Assembly (NCBI RefSeq): GCF_016595235.1
Contig: NZ_JAENHL010000007.1
Coordinates: 1,648,765 to 1,712,764, forward strand
Origin: Taklimakanibacter albus
GTDB taxonomy: Bacteria; Pseudomonadota; Alphaproteobacteria; Rhizobiales; Aestuariivirgaceae
Reading direction: 5' to 3'
Length of the DNA: 64,000 nt
Made by a program: the position numbers and the translations under genes. This document shows positions 44,194-54,169 of the stretch, in pieces; the stretch's first letter is position 1; each line of letters starts with the position of its first letter. The notes below the pieces were generated by a model. That model saw only the letters and a program-made list of their open reading frames with translations, searched no databases and was not told the DNA's origin.

Positions 44194-44619
44194 TTACCTG
44201 ACGGCCACCAGAATGATCCCCACGGTGCACAGCACCACGCCCAGCCAGTTCACCGCCGAAAGCTTCTCGCCCAGGAACAGCACACCGAACACCGCCACGA
44301 TCACGACGCTCAATTTGTCGACCGGTGCGACGCGCGCCGCATCGCCGATCTTGAGGGCGCGGAAATAGCACAGCCACGAGGCGCCGGTGGCGAGGCCTGA
44401 AAGAATGAGGAAGATATAGGTTCGCGCCGATATGCTGCTGGGCGATTGGAATTTCCCCATCACCGCCAAAATCCCGGCCAGCACCGCCGCAATGATCAGC
44501 GTGCGGATGAATGTCGCGAGATCGGAATCGACATTCTCGATGCCGACCTTGGCGAACAGCGCCGTCAAGGCGGCGAACATGGCCGAGAGGAATGCCCAGA
44601 ACTGCCAGGAAACCGACAT
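44194..44619 (-). CDS. EamA-like half-size transporter
   Basis: About 141 residues with five hydrophobic helices; GLATGASWLCYFRALKIGDAARVAPVDKLSVVIVAVFGVLFLGEKL is the EamA/DMT signature region. As a single five-helix unit it would act as a dimer. ATG 44619 with GGTGAG before it is preferred; GTG 44628 would overlap the ureohydrolase stop by four bases. Either way it is coupled to that gene and may export a product or import an amine. Confidence 0.8.
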   Translation of the reverse strand: MSVSWQFWAFLSAMFAALTALFAKVGIENVDSDLATFIRTLIIAAVLAGILAVMGKFQSPSSISARTYIFLILSGLATGASWLCYFRALKIGDAARVAPVDKLSVVIVAVFGVLFLGEKLSAVNWLGVVLCTVGIILVAVR

Positions 44620-44624
44620 CGCGC

Positions 44625-45599
44625 TCACCGCCGCTTCGCCACATCCTCGGCCATGGAGCAGAGGATCTCGAACATCATCGCTGCCCCCGCATAGGCGGTG
44701 AGGCCGGACGGGTCGAAAGGTGGCGACACTTCCACCATGTCGGCGCCTACGATGTGGAGCCCGCGCAATTCGCGCAGCATCTGCTGGGCCTGGAAGGTGG
44801 TGAAGCCGCCGATCTCCGGCGTGCCGGTACCGGGCGCATAGACAGGATCGAGCATGTCGATGTCGAAGCTCACATAAGTGGGCCCGTCGCCGACGATGCG
44901 GCGGGCTTCCGCCATCACCGCCTTCGGCCCCTTCTCCATCGCCTCCTCGATGCGGATGATGCGCACGCCGACTTTCTCGGCATAGTTCACATCCTCGAAG
45001 TCGTACATCGAACCGCGAATGCCGATCTGCACGACGCGTTTGGGATCGAGCAGGCCTTCCTCGATGGCGCGCCGGAACGGCGTGCCGTGGGTGTAGCGGA
45101 AGCCGCCGAAATATTCGTCATAGAGATCGGTATGGGCGTCGAAATGGATCATGCCGACGGGGCGTTTCTCGGCGACGGCACGCAGGATCGGAAGTGAGCA
45201 GAGATGATCGCCGCCAGCGACGAGCGGACGGATGCCCTTGCCGACCATCGTCTTGAACCATGTCTCGACCCGCTTCAGCGCATCCTGCACATCGGCCGGA
45301 TTGACCGGGCAGTCGCCGAGATCGGCGCAATTGGCGAGCTCATAGGGCACCACATGCGAGACCGGATGGACGCGCCGGATCATTGCCGAATTGTCGCGCA
45401 CCTGGCGCGGCGCATGGCGGGGGCCCGGCCGGTTGGTGGTGCCGCCGTCCCACGGAATGCCGGCAAGGCCGATATCGATGTCTTGCGCCTCATCGAGCGG
45501 CACATGCGGCAGGCGCATGAAGGTGGCGATGCCGCCGAAACGCGGCGAGACGAAGCCGGAAACCGGCTGGTTGAAGGTGAGATTGTCGTTCGCCGGCAT
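44625..45599 (-). CDS. Ureohydrolase of the agmatinase/guanidinobutyrase family
   Basis: A 324-residue binuclear Mn enzyme with the family metal motifs AGGDHLCSLP, HFDAHTDLYDEY and VSFDIDMLDP. GIPWDGGTTNRPGPRHAPRQVR near residue 45 is typical of guanidinobutyrase, guanidinopropionase and agmatinase forms. It hydrolyses a guanidino compound to an amine and urea in the cytoplasm. With the AruI-like decarboxylase (54170) and the DauA-like dehydrogenase (47322) nearby, 4-guanidinobutanoate is a plausible substrate. Followed by a coupled EamA transporter. Confidence 0.85.
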   Translation of the reverse strand: MPANDNLTFNQPVSGFVSPRFGGIATFMRLPHVPLDEAQDIDIGLAGIPWDGGTTNRPGPRHAPRQVRDNSAMIRRVHPVSHVVPYELANCADLGDCPVNPADVQDALKRVETWFKTMVGKGIRPLVAGGDHLCSLPILRAVAEKRPVGMIHFDAHTDLYDEYFGGFRYTHGTPFRRAIEEGLLDPKRVVQIGIRGSMYDFEDVNYAEKVGVRIIRIEEAMEKGPKAVMAEARRIVGDGPTYVSFDIDMLDPVYAPGTGTPEIGGFTTFQAQQMLRELRGLHIVGADMVEVSPPFDPSGLTAYAGAAMMFEILCSMAEDVAKRR

Positions 45600-45662
45600 T
45601 CAAGGCTCCATGTTATACCGGCGCCATCCTAGCCCAGCTGGGCAGGCTGGAGATACAACGAC

Positions 45663-46160
45663 ATGGCGTCAATCGAGGTGATCAAGGGAGACATTACCGG
45701 TCTGGCCGTCGATGCGATCGTGAACGCGGCCAATTCATCGCTTCTGGGCGGCGGCGGGGTCGATGGCGCCATCCACCGCAAAGCCGGCCCCGACCTCGTC
45801 CATGAATGCCGGCTGCTGGGCGGCGCCAAGACCGGCGAGGTCAAGATGACCAAGGGATATCGCCTGCCGGCGCGTTTCATCCTCCATGCGGTGGGCCCGG
45901 TCTGGCAGGGGGGCGGCGCGAACGAGGCCGAATTGCTCGCCTCCTGTTATCGCAAGGCGTTGGCCCTGGCGGTGCGCCATGAGATCAAATCGGTCGCCTT
46001 TCCGGCGATCTCGACCGGAATCTATGGCTACCCCAAGGGTGAAGCCGCCGACGTCGCCGTCACCACCGTCAAGGCGCATCTGGCGCCCCTGCCACAACTT
46101 GTGATCTTCTGCTGCTTCGACGAGGAGACGGCAGCACTTTACCGGGCACGTCTCGCCTGA
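45663..46160 (+). CDS. Macro domain protein (O-acetyl-ADP-ribose deacetylase-like)
   Basis: A 165-residue single macro domain. Motifs: [30 protein letters not shown] (ADP-ribose binding, catalytic Asn/Asp area) and [17 protein letters not shown] (phosphate loop), as in YmdB. It removes acetyl or ADP-ribosyl groups from O-acetyl-ADP-ribose or modified proteins. Divergent from the ureohydrolase gene, with GGAG upstream of the ATG. No obvious link to its neighbours. Confidence 0.93.
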   Translation: MASIEVIKGDITGLAVDAIVNAANSSLLGGGGVDGAIHRKAGPDLVHECRLLGGAKTGEVKMTKGYRLPARFILHAVGPVWQGGGANEAELLASCYRKALALAVRHEIKSVAFPAISTGIYGYPKGEAADVAVTTVKAHLAPLPQLVIFCCFDEETAALYRARLA

Positions 46161-46257
46161 CGTGCAGCGGCGGCAGGGCCGCATGCCGCAGGGAGGGGTT
46201 CACTCCGGCCGGCACATAAGGTAAGGGGCAACCTCCTCATATTGCACGGTTTACCCC

Positions 46258-47322
46258 ATGTCCGACAGACTGCCCATTTTCGACGGCCATAATGACGTGC
46301 TTCTGCGCCTCCTCAACAAGCGCAGCCCGGATGCCGCCGAGCAGTTCGTGGCCGGCGACGGCGAAGGCCATATCGACCTGCCGCGCGCCATCAAGGGCGG
46401 TTTCGCCGGCGGCATGTTCGCCGTCTATATCTCCTCCAAGGACGATATCGGCGATGTCGAGGAGATGATGCGGGGCGCTTCCTATGACGTGCCGCTGCCG
46501 CGCCTCATCACCGCACCCGAGGCGCTGCCGACGGCGCTTGCCATGATGGCCATCCTGTTCCGCATCGAGCGCGCCTCCGCCGGCCGGGTGAAAGTATGCC
46601 GCACGGCCAAGGAAATCCGCGACTGCGTCGCCAGGGGCGTGCTCGCCGCCGTGCTCCATATCGAGGGCGCCGAGGCGATCGACGAGAATCTCGACTCGCT
46701 CGAGGTCTTCTACCAGGCGGGCCTGCGCTCGCTCGGCCCGGTCTGGAGCCGCCCCACCATTTTCGGCCATGGCGTGCCCTTCCGCTATCCGGCCGGCCCC
46801 GATACCGGCCCCGGCCTCACCGATGCCGGCAAGGCGCTGGTCAAGGCCTGCAATGAGCTTGGCATAGCCATCGACCTGTCGCATCTGAACGAGCAGGGCT
46901 TCTGGGACGTGGCGCGCCTCTCCAAGGCGCCGCTCATCGCCACCCATTCCAATGTCCATGCCATTTCCCAGCACACCCGCAACCTCACCGACCGGCAGCT
47001 CGCCGCGATCCGTGAGTCGGGCGGCATGGTCGGGCTCAATTTCGCCACCTGCTTCCTCAGGTCCGACGGCCAGGTCGATCCGGCGACGCCGATCGACCAG
47101 ATGCTGCGCCATATCGATTATCTGATCCAGCATCTGGGCATCGAAGGCGTCGGCTTCGGCTCCGATTTCGACGGCGCCGTGGTGCCGCAGGAGATCGCCG
47201 ATGTCGCCGGGCTCGACAGCCTGCGCACGGCGTTGCGCAAGCGCGGCTTCACCGACGATGTGCTGCGCAAGCTCTGCTACGAAAACTGGATCAACGTCCT
47301 CGAACGCAGCTGGGGCGGCTGA
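46258..47322 (+). CDS. Membrane dipeptidase family (M19) protein
   Basis: A 354-residue zinc dipeptidase: FDGHNDVLLRL with the metal-binding HxD at the N-terminus, LHIEGAEAI (bridging Glu), IDLSHLNEQGF, ATHSNVHAI and GFGSDFDGA. Bacterial M19 enzymes cleave dipeptides, including those with a C-terminal D-residue. No signal peptide, so it is cytoplasmic. Its TGA overlaps the ATG of the D-amino-acid dehydrogenase, which suggests it releases D-amino acids for that enzyme. Substrates probably come in through the ABC importer downstream. Confidence 0.9.
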   Translation: MSDRLPIFDGHNDVLLRLLNKRSPDAAEQFVAGDGEGHIDLPRAIKGGFAGGMFAVYISSKDDIGDVEEMMRGASYDVPLPRLITAPEALPTALAMMAILFRIERASAGRVKVCRTAKEIRDCVARGVLAAVLHIEGAEAIDENLDSLEVFYQAGLRSLGPVWSRPTIFGHGVPFRYPAGPDTGPGLTDAGKALVKACNELGIAIDLSHLNEQGFWDVARLSKAPLIATHSNVHAISQHTRNLTDRQLAAIRESGGMVGLNFATCFLRSDGQVDPATPIDQMLRHIDYLIQHLGIEGVGFGSDFDGAVVPQEIADVAGLDSLRTALRKRGFTDDVLRKLCYENWINVLERSWGG

Positions 47323-48428
47323 TGCCGGACATCATCGTCATCGGCGCCGGCATTGCCGGCGCGTCGGCCGCCGCCCGTTTGGCCGAGACCCACACGGTCC
47401 TGGTGCTCGAAATGGAGGACCGTCCCGGCTATCATTCGACCGGCCGGTCGGCCGCCACTTATGAGCCGAATTACGGTCCACCGTCGATCCGCGCTTTGAC
47501 CCGCGCCGGCCGTTCCTTCTTCGAAACACCGCCCGAAGGCTTCACCGCCTCCCCGCTGGTTTCGCCGCGCCCGACCATTTTCGTGGCCCCCGACCACCAG
47601 CAGGACCAGGCGGATGCCCTCCTGAAGAGTGGCACCGGCCTCACGGAAATCAGCTTCGCCGAGGCGCATCGCCATTTCCCGGCGCTGAAAGAGGGCTATG
47701 CCAAGCGCGCGGTGCTCGATGCCTCGACATCGGATATCGATGTCGACCTCCTGCATCAGGGCTTCCTGCGCCAGATCAAGACACTGGGCGGCGAGATCGT
47801 CTGCAAGGCGGAAGTCCAGGCGATCGCGCGCCAGGACGGCGCCTGGCAGGTCACGACGCCGCAGGGCACTTTCCAGGCCCCCATTCTCGTCAATGCGGCA
47901 GGCGCCTGGGGCGACGAGATCGCCAAGCGCGCAGGCTTGCCACCGAAGGGTCTGCAGCCCAAGCGGCGCAGCATGGCGGTGGTTCCCGCGCCCGAAGGCG
48001 TGAACATCATGAGCTGGTATTTCATCGGCGATGTCGGCGAGACCTGGTATGCCAAGCCCTCGGGCGGCCGGCTGCTGGTGTCCCCGGCCGAGGCCGAGCC
48101 GGTCGAGCCGCATGACGCTTTTGCCGACGACATGACGCTGGCCGAAGGCATTGCCCGTTTCGAGGAGGCGATCGACATTCCGGTGACGCGGCTCGAGGGC
48201 AGTTGGGGGGGCTTGCGATCCTTCGTTCCCGACGGCAATCCGGTCTGCGGCTATGACGGCAAGGCGGAAGGCTTCTTCTGGCTCATCGGTCAAGGCGGCT
48301 ACGGGATCCAGACCTCGCCGGCGCTCGGCGACCTCGCCGCCGCTTTGATCCGGCGGATGCCCGTGCCTGGTTATATCGAGAGGGAAGGCCTCGATCTCGG
48401 GGACATCTCACCCAATCGCCTGAGCTAG
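47322..48428 (+). CDS. FAD-dependent D-amino-acid dehydrogenase, DauA-like
   Basis: A 368-residue DAO-family flavoprotein: VIGAGIAGAS at the N-terminus, GYHSTGRSAATY (36-47), NAAGAWGDEIA, GLQPKRRSM and the C-terminal GQGGYGIQTSPALG. These match Pseudomonas D-arginine dehydrogenase (DauA) closely along the chain. As I recall that enzyme, H48 and E87 shape its active site and E87 contacts the guanidinium; here the aligned positions appear to be Thr (SAATY and SPRPT), so D-Arg may not be the main substrate. The product is a 2-oxoacid and ammonia. One-base overlap with the dipeptidase. Confidence 0.85.
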   Translation: MPDIIVIGAGIAGASAAARLAETHTVLVLEMEDRPGYHSTGRSAATYEPNYGPPSIRALTRAGRSFFETPPEGFTASPLVSPRPTIFVAPDHQQDQADALLKSGTGLTEISFAEAHRHFPALKEGYAKRAVLDASTSDIDVDLLHQGFLRQIKTLGGEIVCKAEVQAIARQDGAWQVTTPQGTFQAPILVNAAGAWGDEIAKRAGLPPKGLQPKRRSMAVVPAPEGVNIMSWYFIGDVGETWYAKPSGGRLLVSPAEAEPVEPHDAFADDMTLAEGIARFEEAIDIPVTRLEGSWGGLRSFVPDGNPVCGYDGKAEGFFWLIGQGGYGIQTSPALGDLAAALIRRMPVPGYIEREGLDLGDISPNRLS

Positions 48429-48588
48429 CCTCTCCTCCGAAAGTATAAGTCGGGAACCCCCTCAAACTCCCTATAAACCGGCATTCACCGCATTTTGACG
48501 GTCAGTTCACTTCTGCCGCAAAAGCTGCTTATATGCCGCCACGCCTTGACTGATAAGGCGCTACCAGACCTACCAGGGAGGACTATCA

Positions 48589-50184
48589 ATGAAACGAATG
48601 ATAACGCTGACATCGGCACTGCTGGTCAGCACGATGTTGGCGGCAGGCGCTGCCGGGGCCAAGACGTTGGTCTATTGCTCCGAAGGTTCGCCGGAGAACT
48701 TCACCCCGGCCCTCAACACCACCGGCACCAGCCTCGATGCGGCGCGCCCCGTTTTCAACCAGCTCGTCGAATTCGAGCGCGGCTCGACCAATGTCGTGCC
48801 GTCGCTGGCTGAATCCTACGAGGTTTCGCCGGACGGCCTGACCGTCACCTTCAAGCTGCGCAAGGGCGTCAAGTTCCATTCCGGTGTCAACGGCTTCACC
48901 CCCACAAGGGATTTCAATGCCGATGACGTCCTGTGGTCCTTCGAGCGCCAGTGGAAGGCGGATCATCCGTACAACAAGGTGTCGGGTGGTGCGTTTGACT
49001 ACTTCAACGACATGGACATGCCGAAGTTGCTCAAGTCGATCGAGAAGGTCGACGACCTGACGGTGAAGATGACGCTCAACGAGCCGAACGCGCCGATCCT
49101 CGCCAACCTCGCCATGGACTTCGGCACCATCGAATCCGCCGAATATGCCAAGTTCCTGCTCGACAAGGGCAAGCCCGAAGAGTTCGACCAGATCCCGGTC
49201 GGCACCGGTCCCTATGAATTCGTCGCCTATCAGAAGGACGCGGTCATCCGCTTCAAGGCGTTCGACGGTTACTGGGGCGGCAAGGCCAAGATCGACAACC
49301 TCGTCTATGCCATCACGCCGGACGCCACCGCGCGTTATGCCAAGATGAAGGCGGGCGAATGCCATGTCATGGGCTATCCGAACCCGGCCGATCTCGAGGC
49401 GATGGGCAAGGATGAAGGCCTCAATCTGATGCATCAGGCCGGCCTCAATATCGGCTACCTGGCGCTCAACGTGAAGAAGCCGCCCTTCGACAAGAAGGAA
49501 GTGCGTCAGGCCATCAACATGGCCATCGACCGCGACTCGATCCTCAAGGAGGTCTATCAGGGCGCCGGCCAGAAGGCCAAGAACCTGATCCCGCCGACGA
49601 TCTGGTCGTATAATGACGCGGTGAAGGACTACGAATACAATCCGGAAAAGGCCAAGGAGATGCTGAAGGCCGCCGGCGTCGAAAACCTGCAGAGCGATCT
49701 GTGGTGGATGCCGGTGCAACGCCCGTACAATCCGAATGCCAAGCGCATGGCGGAGATGATGCAGGCGGACCTCGCCAAGGTCGGCGTCACGGTCGAGCTC
49801 AAATCCTATGAATGGGGCGAGTACCGCAAGCGTCTGCAGGCGGGCGAGCACCAGATGGGCCTCCTGGGCTGGACCGGTGACAATGGCGATCCGGACAATT
49901 TCTTCTTCCTGCTCGGCTGCACCGGCGCCCGCGAGGGTGGCCAGAACCTGTCCAAGTGGTGCGACAAGTCCTTCGAGGACAAGCTCCAGCAGGCCAAGAA
50001 ACTGTCGGAGAAGGCCGACCGCACCAAGCTCTATGAGGAGATGCAGGTCATCGCCCATGACGAGGCGCCGAATGTGACGATCGCGCATTCGACCGTCTTC
50101 GAGCCGGTGAGCAAGAAGGTGTCGGATTACAAGATCAGCCCCTTCGGCCGCCACGAATTCTACGGCGTCGATATCGCCGAATAA
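48589..50184 (+). CDS. Peptide/opine-type ABC transporter substrate-binding protein
   Basis: A 531-residue periplasmic protein of the SBP-5 (DppA/OppA) family. Signal peptide about 1-24 ending AGA. Typical segments are SPENFTPALNTTGTSL, FHSGVNGFTPTRDFNADDVLWSFER and VRQAINMAIDRDSIL. It binds dipeptides or similar cationic ligands and delivers them to the permease below. GGGAGGA precedes the ATG by six bases. First gene of a five-gene importer operon, followed by a strong hairpin that probably raises its relative mRNA level. It has four Cys (CSEGSP, GECHVM, GCTGA, KWCDK), likely forming disulfides as in DppA. Confidence 0.93.
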   Translation: MKRMITLTSALLVSTMLAAGAAGAKTLVYCSEGSPENFTPALNTTGTSLDAARPVFNQLVEFERGSTNVVPSLAESYEVSPDGLTVTFKLRKGVKFHSGVNGFTPTRDFNADDVLWSFERQWKADHPYNKVSGGAFDYFNDMDMPKLLKSIEKVDDLTVKMTLNEPNAPILANLAMDFGTIESAEYAKFLLDKGKPEEFDQIPVGTGPYEFVAYQKDAVIRFKAFDGYWGGKAKIDNLVYAITPDATARYAKMKAGECHVMGYPNPADLEAMGKDEGLNLMHQAGLNIGYLALNVKKPPFDKKEVRQAINMAIDRDSILKEVYQGAGQKAKNLIPPTIWSYNDAVKDYEYNPEKAKEMLKAAGVENLQSDLWWMPVQRPYNPNAKRMAEMMQADLAKVGVTVELKSYEWGEYRKRLQAGEHQMGLLGWTGDNGDPDNFFFLLGCTGAREGGQNLSKWCDKSFEDKLQQAKKLSEKADRTKLYEEMQVIAHDEAPNVTIAHSTVFEPVSKKVSDYKISPFGRHEFYGVDIAE

Positions 50185-50191
50185 CGGAACT

Positions 50192-50221
50192 GAAGCGGGG
50201 CGGCCAAAACCGCCCCGCTTC
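50192..50221 (+). terminator. Intercistronic hairpin after the substrate-binding protein gene
   Basis: GAAGCGGGGCGG and CCGCCCCGCTTC form a perfect 12-bp stem with a CCAAAA loop. No T run follows, so it is more likely a 3' stabiliser or partial terminator that keeps the binding-protein message more abundant than the permease messages. Confidence 0.75.
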
Positions 50222-50240
50222 ACTGATATAGCCAAAAGCC

Positions 50241-51254
50241 ATGTTCAGATTTCTGCTGCGCCGGCTGGCGCTGACTGTGCCGACATTCCTGGCACTGATG
50301 TTCGTCACATTCATGATGATCCGTCTGGTGCCGGGCGACCCGATCGAGGTACGCCGCGGCGAGCGCGGAATATCGCCCGAACGGCTGGCGGAACTGCGCC
50401 ATGAGATGGGTCTCGACCAGCCGATCCTGAAACAATTCGCCGACTATGCCTGGGGCCTGCTGCATGGCGATTTCGGCGTCTCGATCATCACCAAGAATCC
50501 GGTGCTGCAGGAATTTCTCACCTTGTTCCCCGCCACCGTCGAATTGTCCATCTGCGCACTGCTCTTCGCCATTCTCATCGGCGTTCCGGCCGGCGTGATC
50601 GCCGCCTCGCGCCGCGGCGGCGTCTATGATCAGTCGCTCATGGGCCTGGCACTCACCGGCTATTCCATGCCGATCTTCTGGTGGGGCCTCATTCTCATTC
50701 TGGTGATGTCGAACACACTGGGCTTGACCCCGGTATCGGGCCGCGTCGATCTCATCAATTATTACTATCCCTCGGTCACCGGCTTCATGCTGATCGACAG
50801 TCTGCTCTCGGGCGAGAAGGGCGCCTTCCTCGACGCGGTGCGCCATCTCATCTTGCCGACCATCGTGCTCGGCACCGTGCCGCTCGCCGTCATCGCGCGC
50901 ATGACGCGCTCTTCCATGCTGGAAGTGCTGGAAGAGGACTATGTGCGCACCGCCCGCGCCAAGGGCCTCGCCCCGTATCGTGTCATCGGCATCCATGCCT
51001 TGCGCAACGCGCTGATCCCGGTCGTCACCGTGATCGGCCTGTCGGTCGGCTCGCTGCTCGCCGGCGCCGTCCTCACCGAAACCATCTTCTCCTGGCCGGG
51101 GGTGGGCAAATGGCTGATCGAATCGATCGGCCGGCGCGACTATCCCGCCCTGCAGGGCGGCATCATGCTCATCTCGAGCATCGTCATCGTGGTCAATCTG
51201 CTGGTCGACCTGACCTATGGCCTCATCAATCCGAGAATCCGCCATGCCCGTTGA
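50241..51254 (+). CDS. ABC transporter permease, DppB type
   Basis: A 337-residue inner-membrane protein with six helices. RLVPGDPIEVRRGERG lies in the N-terminal periplasmic region and the EAA loop is DYVRTARAKGLAPYRVIGIHALRNALIPVV. It forms the translocation channel with the next permease. Its last 11 bases overlap the dppC-type start. Confidence 0.95.
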   Translation: MFRFLLRRLALTVPTFLALMFVTFMMIRLVPGDPIEVRRGERGISPERLAELRHEMGLDQPILKQFADYAWGLLHGDFGVSIITKNPVLQEFLTLFPATVELSICALLFAILIGVPAGVIAASRRGGVYDQSLMGLALTGYSMPIFWWGLILILVMSNTLGLTPVSGRVDLINYYYPSVTGFMLIDSLLSGEKGAFLDAVRHLILPTIVLGTVPLAVIARMTRSSMLEVLEEDYVRTARAKGLAPYRVIGIHALRNALIPVVTVIGLSVGSLLAGAVLTETIFSWPGVGKWLIESIGRRDYPALQGGIMLISSIVIVVNLLVDLTYGLINPRIRHAR

Positions 51255-52152
51255 CGCAAGCCTTCCCGCCGTCGCGGGGCCCACAGCACCGCCAAGCCCG
51301 CTCTTGTCCTTCTGGCGCTCCTTCCGCGAGAATCGCGGCGCCGTTATGGGGCTCGTGGTGGTGGTGTTCGTCATCTTCGTGGCGATCTTCGCCCATGTGC
51401 TGGCGCCGCATGATCCCCTCGAGCAATTCCGCGGCTTCACCAAATTGCCGCCGATCTGGGTCGACGGCGGCAGCTGGACCTATCCGCTCGGCACCGACGC
51501 GCTCGGCCGCGACATGCTCTCGCGCCTGATGTATGGCAGCCGCATCTCGCTGTTCATCGGTCTATCGGTGATGGTGGTCTCGATGATCTGCGGCGTCGTG
51601 CTCGGCCTTGCCTCGGCCTGGTTCGGCGGCGTCACCGATGTGATCATCCTGCGCATCATGGATCTCATCATGTCGATCCCGAGCCTGGTGCTCGCCATCC
51701 TCATCGTCGCCATCATCGGCCCCAATCTGACCAACACGATCGTCGCGGTGACCGTCGTCTATCTGCCGCGTTATGTGCGCCTGGTGCGCGCCTCCGCCTT
51801 GACCGAATTGTCGAAGGACTATGTCACCGCCGCGAAAGTGTCGGGCGTCGGCCCGTGGCGGCTGATGTTCGTGACGGTGCTGCCCAACTGCCTGCCACCG
51901 CTCATCGTGCAGGCCGCCTTGGGAGTCTGCGATGCCATTCTCGAGGCCGCGGCCCTGGGATTCCTCGGCCTCGGCGCCCAGCCGCCGACGCCCGAATGGG
52001 GCTCCATGCTCGCCGATTCGCGCGACCTCATCACGTCGCATCCCTGGGTCATGGCGCTGCCTGGCATCGCCATCCTGATCACCGTGCTCGCCATCAACCT
52101 CATGGGCGACGGCTTGCGTGACGCGCTCGATCCCCGGCTCAAGAAGAGCTGA
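51244..52152 (+). CDS. ABC transporter permease, DppC type
   Basis: A 302-residue inner-membrane protein with six helices; PLGTDALGRDMLSRLMYGSRISL is the DppC/OppC signature, and DYVTAAKVSGVGPWRLMFVTVLPN the EAA loop that docks the ATPases. ATG 51244 was chosen because the proline-rich cytoplasmic tail and first helix follow normally; ATG 51217 lies deeper inside the upstream gene. Pairs with the DppB-type permease. Confidence 0.95.
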   Translation: MPVDASLPAVAGPTAPPSPLLSFWRSFRENRGAVMGLVVVVFVIFVAIFAHVLAPHDPLEQFRGFTKLPPIWVDGGSWTYPLGTDALGRDMLSRLMYGSRISLFIGLSVMVVSMICGVVLGLASAWFGGVTDVIILRIMDLIMSIPSLVLAILIVAIIGPNLTNTIVAVTVVYLPRYVRLVRASALTELSKDYVTAAKVSGVGPWRLMFVTVLPNCLPPLIVQAALGVCDAILEAAALGFLGLGAQPPTPEWGSMLADSRDLITSHPWVMALPGIAILITVLAINLMGDGLRDALDPRLKKS

Positions 52153-52163
52153 GAGGCCTAATC

Positions 52164-53155
<992 letters not shown>

Positions 53156-53159
<4 letters not shown>

Positions 53160-54148
53160 GCAGCGAACCCGTTCTCGTCGCGCGCGATCTCACCCGCTAT
53201 TACGAAGTCTCGCGCGGCGCCTTCCGCGACTCGGCGACGCTCAAGGCGCTCGATGGCACGAGCTTCACCGTCGAGCGCGGCAAGACGCTGGCTGTCGTCG
53301 GTGAATCGGGCTGCGGCAAGTCCACCTTGGCCCGCCTCGTCACCATGATCGAGACGCCGACCTCGGGCTCGCTCAGGATCTCCGGCAACGAGATCGCCGG
53401 CGCTTCCAAGGAAACCTTGCGCGCCTTACGCTCCAAGGTGCAGATCGTCTTCCAGAACCCGTATGGCTCGCTCAACCCGCGCCAGCGCATCGGTCATGCG
53501 CTGGAGGAGCCGCTGCTCGTCAACACCAATCTCTCGGCCAAGGAGCGTTCCGAGAAGGCGCGCGCCATGATGGCGAGCGTGGGCCTCAGGCCTGAGCATT
53601 ATGAGCGCTACCCGCATATGTTCTCGGGCGGCCAGCGTCAGCGCATCGCCATCGCCCGCGCCTTGATGCTCGATCCCGACATCCTGGTGCTGGACGAGCC
53701 CGTCTCGGCGCTCGACGTGTCGATTCAGGCGCAGGTGCTCAATCTCATCGCCGAGATCCAGGAACGGCTCAATCTCGCTTTCCTGTTCATCAGCCACGAC
53801 CTCTCGGTGGTGCGCCATATCGCCAATGACGTGATGGTCATGTATCTCGGCCGCGCCGTCGAATATGGCACCCGCGACGACATTTTCCGCAATCCGCAGC
53901 ATCCCTATACGCGCGCCTTGCTGTCGGCGACGCCGATGGCGGATCCCGAGCGCAAGCGCGAGCGCATCGTGCTCAAGGGCGAATTGCCCTCGCCGCTCAA
54001 CCCGCCTTCCGGTTGCGCCTTCAATCCCCGCTGCCCGCTCGCCTTCGACCTCTGCCGCGTCAACAGGCCGGAGCTGCTTGCGCATGAGGCAAGCCTTGTG
54101 GCATGCCATGCCGTGAACAAGCCCGAGGCCGCGCCCAAGGCGGCCTGA
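53156..54148 (+). CDS. ABC transporter ATPase, DppF type
   Basis: A 330-residue ATPase: Walker A GESGCGKS, signature FSGGQRQR, Walker B ILVLDEPVSALD, switch His FISHDLS, and the C-terminal CAFNPRCPLAFDLC cluster. QNPYGSLNPRQRIG is typical of DppF/OppF. Forms the ATPase pair with the gene before it. The AruI-like gene follows after 21 bases and is probably in the same transcript. Confidence 0.95.
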
Positions 54149-54169
54149 CGTCAAATATCGGAGAACGGA

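Noticed and set aside
48586..50235. 549-codon open frame on the minus strand
   Set aside because: Antisense to the ABC substrate-binding protein gene, which has an RBS, a signal peptide and family motifs.
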